From: GCA-003244245 sp052390115
GTDB lineage: Bacteria > Actinomycetota > Actinomycetes > Mycobacteriales > Pseudonocardiaceae
Reading direction: 5' to 3'
Assembly (NCBI GenBank): GCA_052390115.1
Contig: JBQTHE010000015.1
Location: 1 to 64,000 of the forward strand
DNA: 64,000 bases
Shown: positions 16,772 through 24,326 of the stretch, one piece after another
Layout of the letters: each line of letters begins with the position of its first letter
Position numbering within the stretch: position 1 is the first letter of the stretch
Translations under genes and position numbers: made by a program
Notes under the pieces: model-generated
Databases searched by the model: none
What the model was told of the DNA's origin: nothing
What the model saw: only the letters and a program-made list of their open reading frames with translations

Positions 16772-17392
16772 GTGACCACCGCGCCGCTGCGGCTTGTGCT
16801 GGCCCGGCACGGGCAGACCACGGCCAACGCCGAGGACATCCTGGACACTCGCCTGCCGGGACACCCACTGACCGAGGAGGGCCACCGGCAAGCCGACGAG
16901 CTGGCCGAGCAACTGGCCGGCCAACCCGTGGTTGCGGTGTACGCCAGCCGTGCATTGCGCGCCCAGCAGACCGCGCAGCCGATCGCGGCCCGGCACGGCC
17001 TGACCATGCAGGTCCTCGATGGGGTGCACGAGGTGTTCATCGGTGATCTCGAGGGCCGCCAAGCGCCGGACGCTCATCGGATTCTGCACGAGATGTATCG
17101 CGCGTGGCACTGCGGTGACCTTGAGGCGGCGCGACCCGGTGGCGAGTCGGGTAAGCAGGTGCTCGACCGCTACCTCGCCGACGTCGCGGCGATCCGGTGC
17201 GCACATCGGGACGGTACCGCCGTGCTGGTCAGCCACGGCGCCGCCGCCCGCCTGGCCATCGTCGCGCTAGCCGCCAACGTCGACGGTTCGTTCGCCGCGC
17301 CGCGCCTGCTGCCCAATGCCGCGACCGTCCTGCTGGAAGCCGACGGGGACGGCTGGCGCTGCCTGCGCTGGGACGACATCGAGCTGGGCTAG
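16772..17392 (+). CDS. histidine phosphatase (phosphoglycerate mutase-like)
   Basis: A 206-residue branch-1 histidine phosphatase: LARHGQT at 10-16 with nucleophile H13, the ASRALRAQQTAQPIA segment carrying the second phosphate-binding Arg, and the late VLVSHGAAARL with the second catalytic His. The family includes cofactor-dependent phosphoglycerate mutases, acid phosphatases and RNase H-linked phosphatases, so the substrate is not fixed. It is the likely counterpart of Rv3837c next to pheA. A 63-bp degraded copy of part of this gene lies at 20798. Confidence 0.88.
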   Translation: MTTAPLRLVLARHGQTTANAEDILDTRLPGHPLTEEGHRQADELAEQLAGQPVVAVYASRALRAQQTAQPIAARHGLTMQVLDGVHEVFIGDLEGRQAPDAHRILHEMYRAWHCGDLEAARPGGESGKQVLDRYLADVAAIRCAHRDGTAVLVSHGAAARLAIVALAANVDGSFAAPRLLPNAATVLLEADGDGWRCLRWDDIELG

Positions 17393-17475
17393 CTGCAAAG
17401 CATCCCACCGCACTAGGCCCTGTCCCGTAGATCATGGATCGGGTCGGGGGGCCAGATCTTGGGTGCTCTCAGCCT

Positions 17476-17535
17476 CCCGAGCTCAACAGTAGAGTTGTTC
17501 GCCCGACGGCGGGCAGCTCTGCTGTTGAGCTCGGG
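17476..17535. repeat. hairpin element, family with copy at 53656
   Basis: Arms CCCGAGCTCAACAG and CTGTTGAGCTCGGG are exact 14-base complements, followed inward by a further AGAG/CTCT pairing. The element at 53656-53717 has the related arms CGCCGAGTTCGACA and TGTCGAACTCGGCG and the same inner layout, with paired substitutions. Confidence 0.7.
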
Positions 17536-17666
17536 AACCGGAGGGTTGATCACAAACCCGAAGATCTGCGGGACGCGCATTAGTGGGCCCGATCATGGAG
17601 AACTTCATCCTCGAGAGCTGGCTCGCGCCAGGACTCCCCTTCGCCCGCCGGGTCGCGGCAGTCGCC

Positions 17667-17710
17667 GTACACGAAAGACGGACACAGCGTGCACGAGAGA
17701 CGGACACGCC
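17667..17710 (-). repeat. 22-bp tandem array B (2 units)
   Basis: Two units read on the minus strand, GGCGTGTCCGTC... (17689-17710) and GCTGTGTCCGTC... (17667-17688). The first begins 4 bases after the stop codon of the TAXI gene, in the sense direction. Confidence 0.8.
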
Positions 17711-17714
17711 GGGG

Positions 17715-18722
17715 TTAGGGGGCGCCTAGGGTGTCGAGGGCCTGCTTGGCGCCGGGGTGCAGGGGGACCGGGCCGGTCTGGCGGGCCTGCTGCAGGGTGA
17801 TGTCCTCGGCGGCCGGGTTGACCGCGACGAGGTTGCTCTGGCGGTCGAACAGGGTCTTGGTCAGGACGCATGCGGTGGCCGGGTCCAGGCTTTCGGGCAC
17901 CACCAGCAGGTTCGGTACCACGATGGTCGGGGTATCGGTGGCGTTCGGGTAGGTCGAGGCGGGGATGGTGGCGACGTCGTAGACGGGGTTGACCTCACGC
18001 AACGCACCCAGTACGGCGGAGGTGTCCAGCAACCGGACCTGGTCGCCGAGGCTGGTGAACAGGTCGGTGATGTTGGGTGTCGGCAACCCACCGGAGAAGA
18101 CCATGGCGTCGATCGTGCCATCCTTCATCGCATCCACGCTGGTACCGATGTCGAGCCGCTGGGCAACCAGATCCGTGTCGGGGTTCAGCCCGGCGGCGGC
18201 CAGCATCCGGTTGGCGATCACTTCGGTGCCGGACTTCGGTGATCCGGTCGATACCCGCTTGCCGCGCAGATCGGCCAGGGTGGTGATGCTGGCGTCGGAG
18301 CGGACCATGACCTGGCTGAAGTTGGGGTAAAGCCGGGCCAGCGCCCTGATCGGTTGCGGGGTGCCCGCGAAGGAGCCGGTCCCGTTGACGGCGTCGGCGG
18401 CGGTGTCGGCCAGCGAGAACGCCACCTGGTAGTTACCCGCGACGACCTGCTGGATGTTCTGCACCGAGGCGCCGGTCTCGGCGGCGGTGGCCTTGAGCTT
18501 GCCGCCGGTGGCCGAGCTCACGGCTTCGGCGAACGCCCCGCCGAGGACGTAATAGACACCGCCGGTGTTACCGGTCGCGATGCTGATCCGGCTGTCCGCG
18601 GTGATCTCGCATCCGGCGCCGTCACCCGGGGCGGCGGTCTGCTGGCGGCCACCGCAGGCCACCAGGCTGGTCATGGCCAGCGCAGCGATGAGCAACGCCC
18701 ACGCAGATCGGTGCAGCATCAT
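17715..18722 (-). CDS. TAXI-family TRAP transporter solute-binding lipoprotein
   Basis: A 335-residue exported protein with a signal sequence and lipobox SLVACGG near residue 22, so it is probably membrane-tethered outside the cell. The mature part has TAXI-family features: IATGNTGGVYYVLGGAFAEAVS, ETGASVQNIQQVVAGNYQVAFSLADTA, LRGKRVSTGSPKSGTEV. These proteins deliver substrates such as glutamate or other carboxylates to TRAP permeases. ATG 18722 overlaps the permease stop (ATGA); a second ATG follows directly. Array B lies just past its stop. Confidence 0.92.
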   Translation of the reverse strand: MMLHRSAWALLIAALAMTSLVACGGRQQTAAPGDGAGCEITADSRISIATGNTGGVYYVLGGAFAEAVSSATGGKLKATAAETGASVQNIQQVVAGNYQVAFSLADTAADAVNGTGSFAGTPQPIRALARLYPNFSQVMVRSDASITTLADLRGKRVSTGSPKSGTEVIANRMLAAAGLNPDTDLVAQRLDIGTSVDAMKDGTIDAMVFSGGLPTPNITDLFTSLGDQVRLLDTSAVLGALREVNPVYDVATIPASTYPNATDTPTIVVPNLLVVPESLDPATACVLTKTLFDRQSNLVAVNPAAEDITLQQARQTGPVPLHPGAKQALDTLGAP

Positions 18723-20779
18723 CCATAACTCCCAGGTGCGGCAGGTGCTCGGAACGTCAGCAGGTGGATCAGGACGGCGGTAGCCAGCAGGGCCGCCCCG
18801 ACGGCGATCGCGGTCGGCTCCAAGTAGAGCAGCAACAGCGCGGCCGGCACGCACAGGACCCGTTCCGCCCATCCGGCCCGGTGAATCAGCCAGCCGCCGG
18901 TGGCCACCGCCAGCGCCGCCACCGCGACCGCCGAGATCACAGCCGTCCAGACAACGGTCGCCGGCGAGCCGAGGGTGAGCAGGGCGGCGCCGTTGCCGGT
19001 GAGCACGAAGGCGAAGGGCACCAGGAATGCGGGCAACGCGTACTTGGCGGCCTGCATCATGGTGGCCATCACCCGGCCGCCGGTGATCGCCGATGCCGCG
19101 ACAGCGGCCAGCGCGGTGGGCGGGGTGACCTCGGAGAGCACCGCGAAGTAGAACAGGAACATCGCCGCCTCGGGTGGCGCCACCCCCAGGTTCATCAGGG
19201 CCGGGCCGATGATCACCCAGGCGATGATGAATGACGCGGTCACCGGCACCGCCAACCCCAGCAACGCGACGGCCACCGCGGCGAGTACGGCGGTGGCGAT
19301 CAGCGTGCCGGTGGGGTTGTCCGTGACGGCCCGGGCAGCGCCGACCAGGACTGAGGACAGCTGCAGGCCCAGCCCGGTCTTGGCGATGGTCGAGGTGATG
19401 ATGCCGGCGGCGGCGCACACCGCGATCACCGGCAGCACGCTGCGCACCCCGGTGGCCAGCGCCGTGTAGAGCCGGTAGGGCGTGAGCGCATGACGGCGGT
19501 CCAGGAAGGACAGCACCAGTTGCACCCCGCAGGCATAGACCACGGCAGTGAACGGCGGGATGCCCAGTGCGAGGAACAGCACGATCACGGCCAGCGAGAT
19601 GAAGTGGTAGCCAAAGCGACCGAGCAGCCGCCACGGCGACGCGGTCGCCACGTCGACCCCGGTGGTCCCCTGGCGCCGGGCGTCTATCTCGACGGCGAGC
19701 AGGATGCCCAGGTAGTACAGCAGCGTCGGGATGATCGCCCACAGCAGTACCTGCAGGTAGGATACCTGCAGGTACTCGGCGATGATGAAGGCTGCGGCGC
19801 CGAGCGTGGGTGGCGAGAGGATCGCGCCGATTCCCGCCGCAGCCAGCATCCCGCCCGCGTGCTCGGCCGGATAGCCCGCGCGGCGCAGGATCGGCCAGGT
19901 CACCGAACCGAGGCTGACCGTCGTCGCCGTGCCGGAGCCCGACACCGTGCCGAGCAGGAATCCGGACAGCGCGACGGTCCGGCCCGGCGCGGTGCGGGAG
20001 CCACTGAATACCGCCAGCGACAACTCGATGAAGAACCGCCCCGCCCCGGACAGCTCCAGCAGCGCGGCGTAGATCGCGAACAGCACGATGTAGCTCGCCG
20101 CCACATCCAGCGGCACGCCGTAGAAGCCGGACGCATCGTTGTAGAGTGCATTGACGATCTCGTCGACGTTCAGGCCCTGGTGTGCGATCGACCAGTTCTG
20201 CGGCACCAGGCCGCCGTAATAGGAGTAGGCGAGGAACAGCAGGCAGACCGCGGGCAGCACCCACCCGGTCGTCCGCCGGCAGGCCTCCAGCACCAGGAGT
20301 AGCAGCACGGCCCCGGCCAGCACGTCCGGTGCGGCCAGGATGCCCTGGCGGTCCAGAAACGCGTCGAAGCCGCCACCGCCGGTCCCGAGCGCTACCGGAA
20401 GCACGGGGTAGAGACAGACCGCGAAGGCCAACACTGCGAGCAGGTAATCCGCGACGGCGGGGTTATCTGAGCTGTCGCTGCGGCCCGCCAGCCAGCGGCT
20501 ACCGGGTCTGGGGCCGGCTCGGTAGCACAGAAACACCAGCGGCAGAGTCGAGGCGAGGAACAAGATGAGCGAGAACTGGTTGCCCTGGGCAAGCGGCCAG
20601 AACACCTGGTAGAGCACTGACACCGCGACCAGCGCGCTGGCCCCGGTGACCCCGGCGGCGACCGGGCCGGTGAGCCGGCGGGCGGGTCGCTCTTCGTCCT
20701 GGGCGATGACCGTCTCGCCGTCGCTGCGGTTGACGTCCACCGCCGCGGTGGTCCGCGCCGGGCCAGGACCGTCGAACAC
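18719..20779 (-). CDS. TRAP transporter fused permease (4TM+12TM)
   Basis: A roughly 686-residue polytopic protein combining the small (DctQ-like) and large (DctM-like) TRAP permease units, the form usually paired with TAXI binding proteins. Typical stretches are FLLGTVSGSGTATTVSLGSVTWP, GGMLAAAGIGAILSPPTLGAAAFIIAEYL and FAVLSEVTPPTALAAVAASAITGG. The start is uncertain: GTG 20779 and GTG 20740 are both plausible, while the farther TTG at 20830 lies inside a remnant of the phosphatase gene. It uses a sodium gradient, by family. Confidence 0.92.
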   Translation of the reverse strand: MFDGPGPARTTAAVDVNRSDGETVIAQDEERPARRLTGPVAAGVTGASALVAVSVLYQVFWPLAQGNQFSLILFLASTLPLVFLCYRAGPRPGSRWLAGRSDSSDNPAVADYLLAVLAFAVCLYPVLPVALGTGGGGFDAFLDRQGILAAPDVLAGAVLLLLVLEACRRTTGWVLPAVCLLFLAYSYYGGLVPQNWSIAHQGLNVDEIVNALYNDASGFYGVPLDVAASYIVLFAIYAALLELSGAGRFFIELSLAVFSGSRTAPGRTVALSGFLLGTVSGSGTATTVSLGSVTWPILRRAGYPAEHAGGMLAAAGIGAILSPPTLGAAAFIIAEYLQVSYLQVLLWAIIPTLLYYLGILLAVEIDARRQGTTGVDVATASPWRLLGRFGYHFISLAVIVLFLALGIPPFTAVVYACGVQLVLSFLDRRHALTPYRLYTALATGVRSVLPVIAVCAAAGIITSTIAKTGLGLQLSSVLVGAARAVTDNPTGTLIATAVLAAVAVALLGLAVPVTASFIIAWVIIGPALMNLGVAPPEAAMFLFYFAVLSEVTPPTALAAVAASAITGGRVMATMMQAAKYALPAFLVPFAFVLTGNGAALLTLGSPATVVWTAVISAVAVAALAVATGGWLIHRAGWAERVLCVPAALLLLYLEPTAIAVGAALLATAVLIHLLTFRAPAAPGSYG

Positions 20780-20797
20780 GTCCCAGACGGTATCGGT

Positions 20798-20860
20798 TGC
20801 TGGACCGCTACCTCGCCGACGTCGCAGCAATCCGTTCAGCGCATCTGGACGGCACCGCTG
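20798..20860 (+). pseudogene. remnant of histidine phosphatase gene
   Basis: About 63 bases match the phosphatase gene around 17160-17222. The translation LDRYLADVAAIRSAHLDGTA differs in only two residues from LDRYLADVAAIRCAHRDGTA of the intact gene. No further similarity is seen on either side. It marks the outer edge of the TRAP module and suggests that the module entered, or was duplicated, at the phosphatase locus. Confidence 0.8.
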
Positions 20861-20886
20861 CAGACGTCGCCCACTTTGATGGACAG

Positions 20887-21276
20887 CTAGCGCGTCGCGT
20901 CGACGATGAAGTCACGGCCGAGGTCCAGGAGCACGCGGTCGGCGGTGAGGAGCTGCAGCCCCGCTTGGCTCGCCTGCGCGACGAGGAGCCGGTCGAACGG
21001 GTCATATCGGGTGAGCTCGGGGTACTCGCGAATGCCGTCAGCGTGCTCAGCCGTGATGCTCAACAGGACCAGCCCTTGCTCGGCGAGCCGGGACACGAAC
21101 TTGTCCGGAACCGACAGCTTGCCGAGCATCGCCTTGATTGTCAGCTCCCAGACGGTGGCGGCCGAGACGTGAACCGTCGTCGCCGACACGATGATCTGGC
21201 GAGCACGTGGTCCGAGTCGAGGGCTGTCGTCGAGCACCCATAGCGCCGCCTGGCTATCAAGGAGTAACAACGTCAT
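20887..21276 (-). CDS. PIN-domain ribonuclease toxin (VapC-like)
   Basis: A 129-residue PIN domain with the acidic metal-binding residues in place: D7 in LLLLDSQAALW, Glu in ATVWELTIK, and the Asp cluster in YDPFDRLLVAQA. The LDSQAALW...SAATVWELTIK form is the subtype often paired with Phd-type antitoxins. It would be an Mg-dependent endoribonuclease held inactive by the antitoxin gene just upstream, whose coding sequence it overlaps by 20 bases. ATG 21276 is preferred over an upstream alternative. Confidence 0.9.
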   Translation of the reverse strand: MTLLLLDSQAALWVLDDSPRLGPRARQIIVSATTVHVSAATVWELTIKAMLGKLSVPDKFVSRLAEQGLVLLSITAEHADGIREYPELTRYDPFDRLLVAQASQAGLQLLTADRVLLDLGRDFIVDATR

Positions 21277-21505
21277 CACCGCAGAACAGACGTTGGATGT
21301 CCGGATCAAGCCCGACGAAGGAGTCGTCGTCGTAGCTCACTTCGCCGCGCAGACCCCCCAACACCACCGGCGTCCGCTGATGTGGAACAAGGTCCGCGAC
21401 CGGCCGGCCGGCCTTGGAGATGATGACTCGCTCGCCGTCCGCCACGCGCTCCAGCAGGCGGGAAAGATGCGTCTTGGCCTCATGGATGTTGACGTTGACC
21501 GTCAT
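21257..21505 (-). CDS. Phd/YefM-type antitoxin
   Basis: An 82-residue protein with the Phd/YefM pattern MTVNVNIHEAKTHLSRLLERVADGERVIISKAGRPVADLVP at the N-terminus, which binds DNA, and an acidic C-terminal tail likely to cap the toxin. ATG 21505 lies 10 bases after a GAGG motif; GTG 21514 is an alternative. A 13-bp palindrome at 21525 lies just upstream and is a candidate autoregulatory operator. Confidence 0.9.
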   Translation of the reverse strand: MTVNVNIHEAKTHLSRLLERVADGERVIISKAGRPVADLVPHQRTPVVLGGLRGEVSYDDDSFVGLDPDIQRLFCGDDVVTP

Positions 21506-21524
21506 CTGTTCCACACCTCACGAA

Positions 21525-21537
21525 TAGACTTAGTCTA
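21525..21537. promoter_or_regulatory. palindrome upstream of toxin-antitoxin operon
   Basis: TAGACT-T-AGTCTA, a perfect 13-bp palindrome, 20 bases before the antitoxin start and AT-richer than its surroundings. Position and symmetry fit an operator bound by the antitoxin-toxin complex. Confidence 0.5.
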
Positions 21538-21618
21538 GGCTAGCGGTTAGAGCCGCAGGCGAGCAACCAGCGACGACGCCACCCACGCCGAGCATGGTCC
21601 AGCGGCCCCCTCGTCCCG

Positions 21619-21969
21619 CTAGCCCCAGCCGAGTTCGTGCAGCCTGTGCTCGGGGATCCCGAAGTGATGGGCCACCTCGTGCACCACGGTCACCGCGACC
21701 TCGTCCACCAGCTCCTGCTCGTCGCTGCAGACATCGAGCAGGGCGTCGCGGTAGATGGTGATCCGGTCGGGCAGCACCCCGCCATAGTTGGAGTCCCGCA
21801 CGGTGAGCGCGATGCCCTCATACAGGCCGAGCAGCCCAGGATCATCTGGGTTGCGGGCCTCTACCAGCACCACCACGTTGTCCATCGCCTCGGCGAGCTT
21901 GGCCGGGATGAGGTCCAGAGCCTCAGCCACCAGTTCGTCGAATCTGTCGGCGCTGCACCAGGTGCCCAT
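21619..21969 (-). CDS. minimal zincin metallopeptidase-family protein
   Basis: A 116-residue protein with the zinc motif HEVAHHFGIPEHRLHELG (HExxH plus later His/Glu) and the family-specific DNVVVLVEARNPDDPGLLGLYEGIALT. These short zincin-like proteins are common in actinobacteria beside the septum-formation gene, as in Rv3836. Proteolytic activity is not proven for the family. ATG 21969 is chosen; a GTG at 21996 would add nine residues. Confidence 0.88.
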   Translation of the reverse strand: MGTWCSADRFDELVAEALDLIPAKLAEAMDNVVVLVEARNPDDPGLLGLYEGIALTVRDSNYGGVLPDRITIYRDALLDVCSDEQELVDEVAVTVVHEVAHHFGIPEHRLHELGWG

Positions 21970-22003
21970 GAGGATCAGGTGCTCATCTCCGACCACGTGC
22001 CCA

Positions 22004-23041
22004 TCAGGGCGGAGGGGGGTCAGAAGCCTCGATCGGGGTCACCGCAGGCCCCTCGACGGGCAGCGGCCCGCTGGTTTTCGGAGCGGCCGGGGCAGCTTCC
22101 TTGCCCACCTTTACCTCCCCCTTCACGCTGCCGGTGACCGGGGCGAATCCGGAACGGTCCGGCAGGAATGCGCCGAGCCGGCAATCCACCCGGGTGCTCC
22201 CGGCCTGCCAGCTCTCCGGGCGCAGGGTTTCCCAGAACAGCGTGAGTCCCTTGTTCGCGGCCACCTCAGGTCCGCCGGCGAAGTCCTTCGCCAGCCGGGT
22301 GCACTCGGTGTTCAACACCCGGTCCTGCGCGGCTTCGTCGGGATATCCATCGGGGAAGGCGTCCTTGAGATCGACCACGCCGACCATCTCCACAGCATGG
22401 GGGCCCGCACAATCGACCGGGTCGCCCACGGCCTTGCCGTCGTTGCCCAGGCAGACGCCGGGGGGATGCACGTCGGACTGGTCCTGCTGCAGCACGCTGC
22501 CGGTGGAGGCGAACAGCGTCCCGGTGCGGCCGGCGGTCTGCACCCCGCAGCGCAGCGTCCGGTCCCCGCTCAGCCAGCCCGCTGCACTGGGTTTGATCGC
22601 CCCCACGGTGAACCGGCCGAACGGGTCGAAGCGCTCGGCCAGCGCCGCAGTGGTGCGCTCAGTGCAGCGCTCGGTCACCAGCTGCTCCCAGCGCGCCGGG
22701 TCAGGGTAGGCGGCCTGGGCGTCGAAGTCGAGGAGCTCCAGCGTCCCGGTGACCTCGAACAGGTGCGGTTGCTGGCAGCTCACCTGGCTCGCATCGACGG
22801 CGTCGGGCTGCTGCCAGGTCAGGCAGGTGTGCACCGGGGCACGCAGCGGCTGCGCGCTGGGCGTGCTGACCGGACCTGGCGCAGCGACGGTGAGCAAGGC
22901 ACTCGGCTTGGTCGGCGTCGCGGCCACCACCAGCGTCACTAGCGCGCCCAGCACCGCTCCGCCAGCGATCAGCCGGAAGCTACGGCGGGGGCGGTCCGGG
23001 GCAGGGGTCACCGAGGCATCGTGACGTGGCATCCGCACCAT
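22004..23041 (-). CDS. septum formation family protein
   Basis: A 345-residue protein with one N-terminal membrane segment (about 22-42) and a large extracytoplasmic part holding two related Cys-containing repeats (HTCLTWQQPDAVDASQVSCQQPHLFEVTG and GVCLGNDGKAVGDPVDCAGPHAVEMVG), typical of the actinobacterial septum-formation domain. It ends in a Pro-rich tail. It corresponds in position to Rv3835. Members have been linked to septum placement in corynebacteria and mycobacteria; the exact role here is not known. ATG 23041 or ATG 23032 may start it. Confidence 0.85.
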   Translation of the reverse strand: MVRMPRHDASVTPAPDRPRRSFRLIAGGAVLGALVTLVVAATPTKPSALLTVAAPGPVSTPSAQPLRAPVHTCLTWQQPDAVDASQVSCQQPHLFEVTGTLELLDFDAQAAYPDPARWEQLVTERCTERTTAALAERFDPFGRFTVGAIKPSAAGWLSGDRTLRCGVQTAGRTGTLFASTGSVLQQDQSDVHPPGVCLGNDGKAVGDPVDCAGPHAVEMVGVVDLKDAFPDGYPDEAAQDRVLNTECTRLAKDFAGGPEVAANKGLTLFWETLRPESWQAGSTRVDCRLGAFLPDRSGFAPVTGSVKGEVKVGKEAAPAAPKTSGPLPVEGPAVTPIEASDPPPP

Positions 23042-23046
23042 CTCGC

Positions 23047-23229
23047 CTACTCGATCGTGGTAGCGCCGCTGCGCGGGTGGTAGCGCCAATGCCCGGCTAC
23101 CAATGTGACCGTGCGGCGGGGCACCACGAGGGTCTTGACCAGCGCCGGCCACCCTAGCCGCGGCCGCTGGGTGCTGGCCACCGATGGCGGGTCGGTCAGC
23201 GCGGCCGGAGGAGCGCCTCGTGGGTGCAA
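23047..23229 (-). CDS. possible small protein
   Basis: A 60-residue frame (MHPRGAPPAALTDPP...GATTIE) fills the gap between the DedA gene (stop 23236) and the septum-formation gene (start 23041), with about 6 bases on each side. Third codon positions are GC-rich, consistent with coding. There is no recognised motif. It could equally be a non-coding spacer that happens to be open. Confidence 0.4.
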   Translation of the reverse strand: MHPRGAPPAALTDPPSVASTQRPRLGWPALVKTLVVPRRTVTLVAGHWRYHPRSGATTIE

Positions 23230-23235
23230 CAGGGT

Positions 23236-23931
23236 TCACCCCGCGGCGCCCGCGATCCGCCGGCTCTGCCGGCGGGCCTTGACGACCTCGATGAGGATCG
23301 GCAGGACCGACAGCACCACGATGCCGATCAGGATCAGCTCCACGTTCTCCTTGACGAACGTGATCCGGCCCAGCCAGAAGCCGAGCAGGGTGACTCCGGT
23401 GGCCCAGGCGATCCCACCGATGACCGAGTAGGTGAAGTACTTGCGGGGATCCATCCTGCCCACTCCCGCGATCGCCGTGATGAAGGTCCGCACGATGGGC
23501 ACGAAACGGCCCAGCACGATGGCCCGCGGCCCGTACTTCTCGAAGAAGGCGTGCGTCTTGTCCACGTGCTCGCGCTTGAACAGCCGGGAATCCGGGCGGT
23601 TGAAAAGCGCCGGCCCGACCTTGAAGCCGATCAAGTAGCCGACCGCGTTGCCCACCACCGCACACACTGTGAGCAGCAGGCAGACCAGCCAGATCGGGGT
23701 GCCGATGATGCCATTGGCGACGAACAGCCCGGCGGTGAACAGCAGCGAATCGCCCGGCAGGAAGAACCCGATGAGCAGGCCGCACTCAGCGAAGATGATC
23801 AGGCATAGCCCGACCAGCACGTAGGGACCCAGCATCCGCAGCAGCTGATCGGGATCGAGCCAGGACGGGCCAAGGGCCAGCGACGTGGCGGCGAGGGCGG
23901 GCGGCACCGTGTCACGGTACCGGGGAGCCAT
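23236..23931 (-). CDS. DedA-family membrane protein
   Basis: A 231-residue DedA/SNARE-associated-family protein with FFLPGDSLLFTAGLFVANG, the re-entrant loop motif GRFVPIVRTFITAIAGVGRM and several membrane segments. DedA proteins are proton-coupled lipid scramblases or flippases (undecaprenyl-phosphate or phosphatidylethanolamine in characterised members). ATG 23931 is chosen over GTG 23949. A DedA gene also neighbours fba in M. tuberculosis (Rv0364). Confidence 0.92.
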   Translation of the reverse strand: MAPRYRDTVPPALAATSLALGPSWLDPDQLLRMLGPYVLVGLCLIIFAECGLLIGFFLPGDSLLFTAGLFVANGIIGTPIWLVCLLLTVCAVVGNAVGYLIGFKVGPALFNRPDSRLFKREHVDKTHAFFEKYGPRAIVLGRFVPIVRTFITAIAGVGRMDPRKYFTYSVIGGIAWATGVTLLGFWLGRITFVKENVELILIGIVVLSVLPILIEVVKARRQSRRIAGAAG

Positions 23932-23995
23932 CTGTGACCGGCTGTGCACCTACAGTCACCGGGCCGCGTTTGCCGGACCCGGTGACTAGGCCCGG

Positions 23996-24187
23996 TCACC
24001 AGACGCTGACCAGTCCCGCCAGCCCGCCTGCCATTGCCCCGAGCAACACCGCAAGGGCGAGCACCGCCCAGGCCGGCAACCCGCTCCGGTGCCGCGCCAG
24101 ATGGCGACGCGACGGTATCGGTGACGCCGCACCCAGCCCCGAGGCCTGAGCCCGCAGCGCCGCCGCCAGCCGCCGATCTACCGTCAT
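23996..24187 (-). CDS. small membrane protein downstream of sigma factor
   Basis: A 63-residue protein, basic in its first half, with one membrane segment at the C-terminus (WAVLALAVLLGAMAGGLAGLVSVW). It lies downstream of the SigE-type sigma factor gene on the same strand, separated by a hairpin element and a short minisatellite. It is too short for a classical anti-sigma factor. Confidence 0.55.
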   Translation of the reverse strand: MTVDRRLAAALRAQASGLGAASPIPSRRHLARHRSGLPAWAVLALAVLLGAMAGGLAGLVSVW

Positions 24188-24209
24188 CGCGCCATCTCCG
24201 CGGGCGCAA

Positions 24210-24275
24210 CCGCATTCAGCAGGCTGAGCGTGGTAAACAGCAGCCGAATAACCCCGTTGAGCTCGCTCAATGCGG
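24210..24275. repeat. 66-bp inverted repeat, second copy
   Basis: Same length and layout as the perfect hairpin at 13008, sharing the ends CCGCATTCAGC and AATGCGG and the right-hand AATAACCCCG block. Here several arm pairs are mismatched, so it looks like an older, decaying copy. It lies after the sigma factor stop on the minus strand. Confidence 0.75.
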
Positions 24276-24276
24276 C

Positions 24277-24324
24277 GACGGGGGCGGGGACGGGGGCGGG
24301 GACGGGGGCGGGGACGGTGGCGGG
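24277..24324. repeat. 12-bp minisatellite
   Basis: Four direct copies of GACGGGGGCGGG, the last with one change, abut the stop codon of the sigma factor gene at 24327. Slippage at such a G-rich tract is likely to vary between strains. Confidence 0.8.
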
Positions 24325-24326
24325 GG

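Larger units (their letters stand above)
17393..17714. other. gene-free stretch with nested inverted repeats
   Basis: No coding frame is convincing here. It holds a large imperfect inverted structure (about 17432-17598, with CAGATCTTGGG on the left and CCCGAAGATCTG on the right), the nested 60-bp hairpin at 17476, and array B at 17667. The left part (CCCTGTCCCGTAGATC near 17413) resembles ends of some actinomycete insertion sequences, but no transposase or clear target duplication is visible. Confidence 0.5.

Noticed and set aside
16425..16955. Minus-strand frames across the micro-ORF relay
   Set aside because: They encode low-complexity repeats of the reverse complement and have no ribosome-binding site; the plus-strand relay explains the region better.
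17413..17440. Insertion-sequence end
   Set aside because: CCCTGTCCCGTAGATC resembles the terminal repeats of some IS5-type elements, but no transposase or target duplication is visible, so it is only mentioned in the gap description.
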